The position numbers were made by a program, and so were the translations under genes. The notes under the pieces are model-generated. The model saw only the letters and a program-made list of their open reading frames with translations, searched no databases and was not told where the DNA came from. From positions 1-23,938 of the IMG/VR virus record IMGVR_UViG_3300046003_001103: a DNA stretch of 23,938 nt; one strand, given 5' to 3'. Shown here in pieces: positions 7,387 to 13,143 of this stretch; the stretch's first letter is position 1, and every line of letters begins with the position of its first letter. The DNA comes from a virus.

Positions 7387-7471
7387 TACTGCCTCTCTTT
7401 TTGTGTTTGCTTCTTACTTATGACTTAGCGATGAAGGTAATACTGAATATATAATACCCCGATGAAATGGA

Positions 7472-9121
7472 CTAAATTAGTGTCCGCGTTGTGACTTTAA
7501 ACGTTGCTGAGTTGCCGCCTAAAGTTGATGCGTTAGTATCGTAAGTGAGGATAACGTTGGCTCCTGACACTGACGGAACCATGCTAATACCAAAGTCAGT
7601 GGTTTCAACGTACTCATCTTCGTATGTTACATCAACACCATCTGTGGTTATCTTCATTATTCCGGTTCTCTTATCATTGACGGACGCAATTGCGTAATCA
7701 AGGATAATAGGCGCATATCCAACACCGATAACTACTGTGTCGGTCTGATTGTCCAACAATGAAACAAAATCTAAATTGCTAGTTATCTGCCCACCAAGCT
7801 GTAGGCCACCGTTACTTAATGTCGCAAAGCCCAAGTTGTTATTAAAGTTAATAAGAATTGCATCGGTTAGTAATCTTTCTTCAAATGTGTCTCCGATACT
7901 ATAGCTATTTTTACCATTGTAGTCAATGACTGAATAGACTGCCGACCCAGGAGCAGGGCTTCCCTGACGGCCAACGTTTATGTAGCTATTGAATGCGCTA
8001 ACAATGTTGACCGCGCCAGCGGTAATAGTATCTAGTTGTGTACCTGAACTAGTTGATCTGATACCTTGTCTAAACACTTCGTTGAATGTCGAATGCGTGA
8101 TTCTAACTCCCGACGGCGGAACTGTGCCGCCTACGTCATTGTCTCCTACTTCGGCGCCTTGATACAACTTATGGAAGTAGCTATTAGTTATGCTTACATC
8201 TCGTACTCCATTTATACTGTTTGTAATGTACAGACCGTACGTCGTAGCGACGAAGTCACATTGGTTAAACACTAATCTATTAGATTGCTGGGCGCCACTA
8301 ACTGACGCATCTAACCTAACTCCGGCAGTACCAGACCCTACTACAACCGGCATTGTTGACCAGTCTGTAGTGAAGTGCGAATTCTGCAGAGTCCAAGTCG
8401 TATACTGAAAGCGGACTCTCGAAAAATAACCATCTTGCACGCCGTCAAACTTAACGATATCTCTAGTATTAGAAGTATGCGCGATAGTTAAATCTTCAAT
8501 TTCTATATTGCCTCGCGTAATACCTGGGACCTCAACTGCTACTAATGCGCTTGTTTCGGCAGCATCGGTTTGAATAATAAACGTAGAATTTTTTCCGTCA
8601 CCTTTTAACTTTACGTAAGGTAGCATTCTGATTACATCACCAGTTAAAACGTATGTACCTGCTGGAATATGTAACGTGCGACGAAGTCTTGGATTTGCTA
8701 CTAAACTATTTGATAATCCAGCTTCCATATGAAGCTCAGTTATTGCGCGATTAAACGCATCTACATCGTTTGTATCCCCATCTCCCACTCCGCCAAAATC
8801 TCTAAAATTAACTATGTCATCGAATTTGTTTTGCATCGAGCGCTCTGCCGGAGCAAGAGCACTGGGACCAGTCTGTACTGCATACCCGCCAGCTTCCTCA
8901 CCGCGAAATGTGTACCCGCTTTCGAAGTCTAGGATATTGCTTTCAGTGGTTAAAATTTCAGTATTGCCGATTTGTGGAGCACCTTCTGTCGTGTCACCGT
9001 TGCCAATGAAAAGCTGACGCGTATCTAAGCACCAGCCAAGTTCTGCGCTTGCTAGTGGTCGTGGAAGGTCGTTGTAAAGTCCTCTACGGGACTGAATACG
9101 GGAGATTTGAAGAATAGCCAA
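7472..9121 (-). CDS. Tail spike / tail fibre with pectate-lyase-like beta-helix
   Basis: 549 residues. The N-terminus (ISRIQSRRGLYNDLP, ASAELGWCLDTRQLFIGNG) is the attachment-type module common at the start of marine phage tail-fibre proteins. Residues about 105-130, FRDFGGVGDGDTNDVDAFNRAI, are the classic opening of a Pectate_lyase_3 right-handed beta-helix. Repeated short strands continue to about 430, with a beta-rich C-terminal domain after that. It likely sits on the virion and binds or degrades host surface polysaccharide; a lyase or hydrolase activity cannot be assigned by eye. The start is TTG at 9119-9121, with AAGGA about nine bases upstream and a CATAAATA late promoter 26 bases upstream. 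Tail spikes often recombine, so host range may vary here. Confidence 0.82.
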   Translation of the reverse strand: MAILQISRIQSRRGLYNDLPRPLASAELGWCLDTRQLFIGNGDTTEGAPQIGNTEILTTESNILDFESGYTFRGEEAGGYAVQTGPSALAPAERSMQNKFDDIVNFRDFGGVGDGDTNDVDAFNRAITELHMEAGLSNSLVANPRLRRTLHIPAGTYVLTGDVIRMLPYVKLKGDGKNSTFIIQTDAAETSALVAVEVPGITRGNIEIEDLTIAHTSNTRDIVKFDGVQDGYFSRVRFQYTTWTLQNSHFTTDWSTMPVVVGSGTAGVRLDASVSGAQQSNRLVFNQCDFVATTYGLYITNSINGVRDVSITNSYFHKLYQGAEVGDNDVGGTVPPSGVRITHSTFNEVFRQGIRSTSSGTQLDTITAGAVNIVSAFNSYINVGRQGSPAPGSAVYSVIDYNGKNSYSIGDTFEERLLTDAILINFNNNLGFATLSNGGLQLGGQITSNLDFVSLLDNQTDTVVIGVGYAPIILDYAIASVNDKRTGIMKITTDGVDVTYEDEYVETTDFGISMVPSVSGANVILTYDTNASTLGGNSATFKVTTRTLI

Positions 9122-9147
9122 TTTAGTTAATCCTTAGTTCTATTAAC

Positions 9148-9155
9148 TATTTATG
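9148..9155 (-). promoter_or_regulatory. Late promoter CATAAATA before tail spike
   Basis: Matches the NATAAATA late box on the minus strand. It lies 26 bases upstream of the TTG start, with AAGGA in between, and overlaps the 3' end of the nuclease gene. The distance is typical for a late promoter with a short leader. Confidence 0.65.
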
Positions 9156-9837
9156 CTTGCGTAAAGTATTTTTCTAAACGGTCCCACCATATAGTCTCGT
9201 ATTTGTCCCACTCTGCACCTTCAAGTACGAATTCTTGGTACTCGCAGGCTCTACTGCACATTAGAACCACGCCCTGGCGAATGTTAGTGCCAAACATGTG
9301 GTTGTGCGCTAATCCGTAAGCCACTAATTGTGCAAAATAGTCGTCAATCCACTCTCGTTTCTTGGGCTTATTTGTTTGTTTAAAATCGATAATCGACTCT
9401 TGCTGCTTCCACACACCAGCTAAGTCTGTAGATCCAGCATACAGTCCAGAGTAGAAGAGAGAAAGCTCATTACCCCAACATTCATCTAAATGGACTAGCC
9501 CTTTCTGAATGATCTCTTGTGCCATTGGGTGCGCAATCTGTTGCACTTTGTTTGTACCGGGCAACTTCGGAGTACCGCGACAATAATTTTCTAACATAGA
9601 ATGCATGACAGTTCCGGTACCGGCGGCCTCAGTAGTGATGGTTTGAGCTTGTTGGTGGCCTACTCGTTTTCGCCAATTTTGTAATGCGGCCTTAGATTCT
9701 TCAGACTTGGTTTTATCGAGCACCGTTGTAACCGAGGGGACTTTATTTCCGTCTGGTAAGCAATAGTGACGCTTGCCGTCAACTGTTTCTCTTTTTAGTG
9801 GTTGGTAGTTAAATTTGGGTGTTTGTTGTGTAATCAT
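9151..9837 (-). CDS. PD-(D/E)XK nuclease, RecB/MGME1-like exonuclease
   Basis: 228 residues from the ATG at 9835-9837 (MITQQTPKF). The frame is open further up to an ATG at 9846 and a TTG at 9867, but no ribosome site supports either. RecB-family motifs appear in order: GTGTVMHSMLENY (motif I His), AGSTDLAGVW (Asp), IIDFKQT (D-x-K core) and QLVAY (Q-x3-Y). They match Cas4/RecB/MGME1-type exonucleases, which phages use for recombination or for degrading host DNA. The N-terminal VPSVTTVLD segment is typical of this subgroup. A TATAAT box sits 7 bases upstream of the chosen start, so the gene may be expressed earlier than the late genes around it, possibly from a leaderless transcript. Confidence 0.8.
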   Translation of the reverse strand: MITQQTPKFNYQPLKRETVDGKRHYCLPDGNKVPSVTTVLDKTKSEESKAALQNWRKRVGHQQAQTITTEAAGTGTVMHSMLENYCRGTPKLPGTNKVQQIAHPMAQEIIQKGLVHLDECWGNELSLFYSGLYAGSTDLAGVWKQQESIIDFKQTNKPKKREWIDDYFAQLVAYGLAHNHMFGTNIRQGVVLMCSRACEYQEFVLEGAEWDKYETIWWDRLEKYFTQA

Positions 9838-9844
9838 ATAGATC

Positions 9845-9850
9845 ATTATA
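9845..9850 (-). promoter_or_regulatory. -10 element TATAAT before the nuclease gene
   Basis: Consensus TATAAT on the minus strand, 7 bases before the ATG at 9837. The -35 region (TTGCTC at 18-base spacing) is weak. It has the same placement as the TATAAT in front of the primase gene. Confidence 0.4.
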
Positions 9851-9879
9851 CATAATCTATTATGCAAAGAGCAATACTT

Positions 9880-10284
9880 TTATGCTCGATTATCAGACGC
9901 AGAATGTGCCATAGATTTAACGACTTCGGTTGGGTCTTGCTCGTGTCCGCCGGTTTCTTCTTCGTCGTCTCCAAATTCTTCGTCGTCGAGTTCAGATTCG
10001 GACTTAAATTCTACTGTATCGCGGTTAAAGTTCTTGATCAAAGCTTTTACTGCTTCGTCGTTTTCGTATGCGTCAACTAGCGTTTCGTAAGTGAAGGTAT
10101 TGTCACCGGCATTTTGAACAAGCTGGATTAAGCTGTTAGTGCGCAACTTAGTTGGGACTTCTTTATCGTCACCGCGCTTCTTCAGGTACATTAGCACAGG
10201 AAGAAGGTTTGTTGAAAGAGATCCTTCTCCGGCTAGTTGTTCTTCTGGGCTTACGTCTTCTCGGATGATTTCGTTGATTTTCAA
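9880..10284 (-). CDS. Head-packaged candidate protein with capsid-targeting-like leader (acidic)
   Basis: 134 residues starting at TTG 10282-10284, one base after the stop of the preceding gene. This start gives MKINEIIRED, almost the same N-terminus as the gene just upstream; the longer reading overlaps that gene by 44 bases. The body is helical, with a strongly acidic tail (ELDDEEFGDDEEE). Residues around TLVDAYENDEAVKALIKNF then VEFK align without gaps to the upstream protein (DLIAINKKSPEIRSMIDSI then IKFK), so the two are diverged tandem paralogues. The acidic composition suits a scaffold/core or internal head protein. Function is otherwise unknown. Confidence 0.65.
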   Translation of the reverse strand: MKINEIIREDVSPEEQLAGEGSLSTNLLPVLMYLKKRGDDKEVPTKLRTNSLIQLVQNAGDNTFTYETLVDAYENDEAVKALIKNFNRDTVEFKSESELDDEEFGDDEEETGGHEQDPTEVVKSMAHSASDNRA

Positions 10285-10285
10285 T

Positions 10286-10744
10286 TTATATCCCGCGATC
10301 GCGGCTGGCAGCACGACCAGCCATGCCACCTACAGTAGCATCCTTCTCTTTAGCTTGCTTGTTTGGATCTTCATTCTTGACTGACATGTTCTTAAACTTG
10401 ATTTTCTTGTCGTCAATGCTGTCGATCATGCTGCGGATTTCCGGTGACTTCTTGTTGATAGCGATTAGATCAGCTAGATTAACTGGCTTCTTAGCAAGCT
10501 CAATTACTTTAGATATAAAAGGTAGGATTTCAACTTGTGCGTGGCCTTGACCTTTGTATTCGTCACATACCCGCTTAACAGCATTGATCATCTTCGTGTC
10601 AGCGTTAGACGAAAGTTCCATTTCTGGCTCATTGAAATTGTCTAGACCAGGATCTTCTAAATCTACAGACGGTTCCGGAAAATCGTCATCTGCCCAGTTA
10701 ATGTCGGCATCTAAACCTTCGACAATAATTTCGTTAATCTTCAT
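10286..10744 (-). CDS. Head-packaged candidate protein with MKINEIIVE leader
   Basis: 152 residues. The N-terminus MKINEIIVE-G fits a T4-type capsid-targeting sequence with an (I/L)xE cleavage site after E9. An acidic stretch follows (DADINWADDDFPEP to DLEDPGLDNFNEPEME), then a helical region related to the next gene, then a basic Lys-rich C-terminus. The start ATG at 10742-10744 lies 2 bases after the upstream stop. No enzyme motif is seen. It lies between a head-core-like gene and its own paralogue, which favours a role inside the prohead. Confidence 0.68.
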   Translation of the reverse strand: MKINEIIVEGLDADINWADDDFPEPSVDLEDPGLDNFNEPEMELSSNADTKMINAVKRVCDEYKGQGHAQVEILPFISKVIELAKKPVNLADLIAINKKSPEIRSMIDSIDDKKIKFKNMSVKNEDPNKQAKEKDATVGGMAGRAASRDRGI

Positions 10745-10746
10745 GC

Positions 10747-11475
10747 TTAACGTCTTTCTCGCCCTAATTCTTCTGGGCCGCCTGCTGCTGCATCCATTGC
10801 ATCAAACCCGTCGCCTTCTGCCGGTGGCTCTTCCATGCCCATATCGTCGCCTGCCATTGGGTCTGCCCCCATCGTCGGGTCTGCTCCCATGCCGCCTGCC
10901 ATTGGATCAGCTGGCATACCCATTGGAGCTGCTGCGCCTTCGCCTGTTAGTGCACGAGCTGCGCCATCTAGCTGCTCGCGTGTTTGTCCTAGTGTGCCAG
11001 ACAACGTTGTTAGGACCTGCCCGACTGATGCCTTAAACGCTTCTGCTTGCTCCATACCAATTTGATCACGGATGGAATCGATTAGTGCCGGTAGCTGCTC
11101 GTTCTGCATCTTACCAACTTTCTCGATCATGTCTTGTGCTGTGTCGACCATGTCTTTAGCAGCAAGAATGGCTTCTGCTTGACCGAGCTCACCTTCTTTA
11201 AGCTTACGGCGTTGCTGCTGGCCTTTATACGCATCGATCCAGCGTGATAGCCCTTCGTAAACGATAAGCATCTCTAGGTACTGCGGATTCTTCTCGGCAG
11301 TATGGATAGCACTTGATTTGCGAATAGAGTTTACTGTCTCCATAATCTTATTGCGCATAGCTTGTGCTTTTGGCAATGTGATGGAGTCATAATCTAGCTT
11401 AAACCCGAATCTCGACTCGGTAACTTTGTTTAATTTCTTCATCGAAGGCTTGTTTGTCATGTCAGTTAGTTTCAT
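10747..11475 (-). CDS. Putative prohead core / virion structural protein, helical with Gly-Met-Pro-rich tail
   Basis: 242 residues. Residues 20-175 are predicted largely helical and coiled-coil-like, with many Gln, Lys, Glu and Ala (LGQAEAILAAKDMVDTAQDM and neighbours). Residues 185-235 form a low-complexity tail of repeated PMG/DPMAGG/GADP units ending in acidic residues. The shape resembles scaffolding or prohead-core proteins, but no specific family is recognised. A possible protease site KVTE-S lies near residue 22. AGGA sits 8 bases before the ATG at 11473-11475. The two leader-bearing acidic genes follow 2 bases downstream, which supports a head-assembly context. Confidence 0.55.
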   Translation of the reverse strand: MKLTDMTNKPSMKKLNKVTESRFGFKLDYDSITLPKAQAMRNKIMETVNSIRKSSAIHTAEKNPQYLEMLIVYEGLSRWIDAYKGQQQRRKLKEGELGQAEAILAAKDMVDTAQDMIEKVGKMQNEQLPALIDSIRDQIGMEQAEAFKASVGQVLTTLSGTLGQTREQLDGAARALTGEGAAAPMGMPADPMAGGMGADPTMGADPMAGDDMGMEEPPAEGDGFDAMDAAAGGPEELGRERR

Positions 11476-11492
11476 TTTAGAATTCCTAAGTC

Positions 11493-11990
11493 CTATATTA
11501 TGTATTTAGCCTTAACAAGAATTTTTTCTAATTCTTGTTTGGCCTTCGTTAACCTATCCTTTGCGTCTGCGTATCTACTACTAAACAAATCGATCTTAAA
11601 GCTGTCGTGGCAAAAGTGAGCATTGTCTAGCTTTACTCTAAATGTTGCTTTTTCTACATCTAACTTCCCTACAAAGCTGTCTAACTCATGTAGCTCTTTT
11701 GCTTCGGAGATCCTTAATACATGAACTAACGCACAATAAACAATGGCACTTCTTTTATCTACAAACTCCAAGTCTCCAACCTTCCAACATACTTGCGAGA
11801 CTTTTGTTACCTTCTTTGTTCCTACCGTGTAGTCTCCGTTTGCTAGTTCTACTGCTACTGGGTACCTACTTGTTTGCTGTAATTCAGCTAAAGCTTTTGC
11901 TGTCCAGCTTGCTACCCGCTGATAGCCATAATCTACTATCGGCGTCGTGTTATCTAATTTTTTTGGAGTATGTGATTTTGCCTTCAACAT
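11493..11990 (-). CDS. Hypothetical protein with C-terminal coiled coil
   Basis: 165 residues, not recognised. The N-terminus is basic (MLKAKSHTPKKL). The middle contains VELANGDYTVGTKKVTKVSQVCWKVGD, a probable beta-rich module. The last 40 residues (SRYADAKDRLTKAKQELEKI) look like a coiled coil. It overlaps the upstream 70-residue gene by 41 bases in another frame, so the start could be internal, but no in-frame ATG with a better ribosome site is seen nearby. Position before the head-core-like gene suggests a late, possibly structural role. Confidence 0.6.
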   Translation of the reverse strand: MLKAKSHTPKKLDNTTPIVDYGYQRVASWTAKALAELQQTSRYPVAVELANGDYTVGTKKVTKVSQVCWKVGDLEFVDKRSAIVYCALVHVLRISEAKELHELDSFVGKLDVEKATFRVKLDNAHFCHDSFKIDLFSSRYADAKDRLTKAKQELEKILVKAKYII

Positions 11991-12162
11991 TCTTTTTCCT
12001 GGTTAGTACCTCTTTGGATACAAGTTGGTTTGCTAAGAGCTGTTCTCTTGGTTCTAGGTCTGACTTTAGTATAGTAGCATCTTCGTTAAACTTACTCAAT
12101 ACTTCGGCTTCCTCGTTGTTTAAGGGCAAATTCAATCCGGTTAAAAGTTCGACTATTTTCAT
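11950..12162 (-). CDS. Small winged-helix-like protein
   Basis: 70 residues: MKIVELLTGLNLPLNNEEAEVLSKF, then LEPREQLLANQLVSKEVLTRK and a short strand pair (GKITYSKKI). The helix-helix-strand-strand pattern, with RE-x-x-LA-x-QLV-x-K-x-V-L-x-R, recalls a winged helix-turn-helix; DNA binding is inferred only. The N-terminus MKIVELL resembles the packaged-protein leader, but no (I/L)xE site is present. The ATG at 12160-12162 is only 4 bases from a CATAAATA box and lacks a ribosome site, so translation may be leaderless. Confidence 0.6.
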   Translation of the reverse strand: MKIVELLTGLNLPLNNEEAEVLSKFNEDATILKSDLEPREQLLANQLVSKEVLTRKKNVEGKITYSKKIR

Positions 12163-12166
12163 TCAG

Positions 12167-12174
12167 TATTTATG
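12167..12174 (-). promoter_or_regulatory. Late box CATAAATA, 4 bases before a start codon
   Basis: Exact NATAAATA match on the minus strand in the 15-base gap between two genes. Transcription would begin at or near the ATG at 12162, giving an mRNA with essentially no leader. Confidence 0.5.
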
Positions 12175-12177
12175 CTG

Positions 12178-12612
12178 CTAGATTGAAAACGGTTCAAAGT
12201 ATATATTGGTATTTGGACCAGATACTATAAAGGTCGGCACCGGTATTGCTACCGTTTCGTCTAGCCCTGTAATAACTGGAACATTAACAAAGTCTGCTTC
12301 TAGTGTTCCATATGGTCTGGATGACCCCTTAAACACATCTTCCTGCTCTGTGCTAAACTTAAATGTCCAAACGCTCTGAACTCCTGCGTAGTTACTTCCG
12401 AAACTAGACCCTGTTACATCTAAGCTAACAATTTGTGGATCACTAAGCGTTAATAGTTGCGTTCTTAAGGAGAGAACTTGAACTAAGGTCTCAAAATTTC
12501 TTTGCTGATTTCTTTCTTTTGTCTGGACCGAGGCGACTATGTTTGTTTGGGTAATATCAACTAACGAGTAGCCGATGTTCATTCTTAAAAGTATTGCGTC
12601 GGAACTTAACAT
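12178..12612 (-). CDS. Hypothetical virion-type protein
   Basis: 144 residues, not recognised. The N-terminal part is helical (LVDITQTNIVASVQTKERNQ, TLVQVLSLRTQLLTL). The C-terminal half is beta-rich, with FKFSTEQEDVFKG, VPVITGLDETVAIPVP and TNIYFEPFSI. Composition and position among late genes suggest a small structural protein. The ATG at 12610-12612 has no Shine-Dalgarno and lies 7 bases from a CATAAATA late box, just past the terminator of the preceding unit, so the gene starts a new transcription unit. An internal ATG at residue 11 (MNIGYSL) is an alternative start. Confidence 0.6.
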   Translation of the reverse strand: MLSSDAILLRMNIGYSLVDITQTNIVASVQTKERNQQRNFETLVQVLSLRTQLLTLSDPQIVSLDVTGSSFGSNYAGVQSVWTFKFSTEQEDVFKGSSRPYGTLEADFVNVPVITGLDETVAIPVPTFIVSGPNTNIYFEPFSI

Positions 12613-12619
12613 TGTGTAC

Positions 12620-12627
12620 TATTTATG
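12620..12627 (-). promoter_or_regulatory. Late promoter CATAAATA after a terminator
   Basis: Exact NATAAATA match on the minus strand, 7 bases upstream of the ATG at 12612. It directly follows the hairpin terminator at 12634-12661, which is good evidence of a transcription-unit boundary. Confidence 0.6.
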
Positions 12628-12633
12628 GGCCGT

Positions 12634-12661
12634 AAAAATAGGGACTTAGAAAAGTCCCTAT
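12634..12661 (-). terminator. Rho-independent terminator
   Basis: On the minus strand a perfect 10-bp stem (ATAGGGACTT / AAGTCCCTAT) with a 4-base loop is followed by TTTT. It lies 20 bases after the stop of the 126-residue virion gene. It is the strongest terminator in the window. Confidence 0.85.
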
Positions 12662-12680
12662 CTTTAGTTTGTTACTTGGA

Positions 12681-13061
12681 TTAAGCTAGTTTGAATGCTG
12701 CTGTAGCTGCTGTAGTAGCGCCTAAGACAACACCATTAACAGTTCCAAGACCTTGGATTGCTGTTTGTAGGTCACCGTCTGTCCAACCAGTTGCGTCAAC
12801 TGCTACGCTTAGAATCAAACCACCTGTTGCTAAACAATATGCAACTGTAGATGCCTTAACTTGGATTGTACGTAGAATTGCTTCGATTGTTCCACCTGTT
12901 CCAAACTGTGCTGTGTTGTCTGCTGCAAGTGTAACCTTGTAGAATGTTAGACCACGACCGACTACTGAGATTGTTTGATTAATGGAAGCTGCGCCTGTTT
13001 CAGCGATATCAACGTTTGATACACCAGCTGCGGTTCCATGTACACGAGTAACTTCTGCCAT
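12681..13061 (-). CDS. Small abundant virion protein candidate (head decoration-like)
   Basis: 126 residues, Ala/Thr/Gly/Val-rich and almost free of charge, with strand-like segments (INQTISVVGRGLTFYKVTLAAD, AILRTIQVKASTVAYCL, GLILSVAVDATGW). Such composition is typical of small capsid decoration or tail-tube-associated proteins; the family is not recognised. Expression signals are unusually good: a late-type box, a structured 5' leader, AGGAGA 7 bases before the ATG at 13059-13061, and a strong terminator right after the gene. The single-gene unit suggests a protein made in large amounts. Confidence 0.65.
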   Translation of the reverse strand: MAEVTRVHGTAAGVSNVDIAETGAASINQTISVVGRGLTFYKVTLAADNTAQFGTGGTIEAILRTIQVKASTVAYCLATGGLILSVAVDATGWTDGDLQTAIQGLGTVNGVVLGATTAATAAFKLA

Positions 13062-13078
13062 TTTATTTCTCCTAATTT

Positions 13079-13106
13079 AAAGTACAGCTCAAATGCTGCA
13101 TACTTT
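13079..13106 (-). promoter_or_regulatory. 5'-leader stem-loop before the virion gene
   Basis: On the minus strand AAAGTA pairs with TACTTT and, after a 2-base bulge, CAGC pairs with GCTG around a 6-base loop. The hairpin ends just before the AGGAGA ribosome site and may protect the 5' end of the message. Confidence 0.5.
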
Positions 13107-13114
13107 TATTTAGT
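13107..13114 (-). promoter_or_regulatory. Probable late promoter ACTAAATA
   Basis: One mismatch from NATAAATA on the minus strand, 45 bases before the ATG at 13061. It sits between the hairpin ending the previous operon and the leader stem-loop. The gene downstream has every other sign of strong late expression. Confidence 0.45.
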
Positions 13115-13121
13115 CCAGATT

Positions 13122-13141
13122 ACGAAAATCACCGTTTTCGT
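13122..13141 (-). terminator. Hairpin at the end of the packaged-protein operon
   Basis: A 7-bp stem (ACGAAAA / TTTTCGT) with loop CGGTGA lies 2 bases after the TAA of the 635-residue gene. There is no T-run outside the stem, so termination efficiency is doubtful; it may instead stabilise the 3' end. Confidence 0.4.
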
Positions 13142-13143
13142 GG

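Noticed and set aside
7316-7471. A possible tRNA or other structured RNA in the largest gap.
   Set aside because: No cloverleaf with acceptor, anticodon and T-arm could be formed on either strand by eye.
10554-11036. A 160-codon plus-strand frame.
   Set aside because: Antisense to the head-core-like gene and the leader-bearing gene; the Pro/Leu/Arg-rich translation reflects the low-complexity tail read backwards.
11493-12162. A possible frameshifted single gene, since two minus-strand genes overlap by 41 bases.
   Set aside because: The 70-residue product looks complete, ending after its strand pair, and the next protein has its own ATG; no homology bridges the two.
11642-12181. A 179-codon plus-strand frame, very Leu/Ser-rich.
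   Set aside because: It lies antisense to two minus-strand genes with better codon patterns and ribosome context; its composition is that of a reverse-complement shadow.
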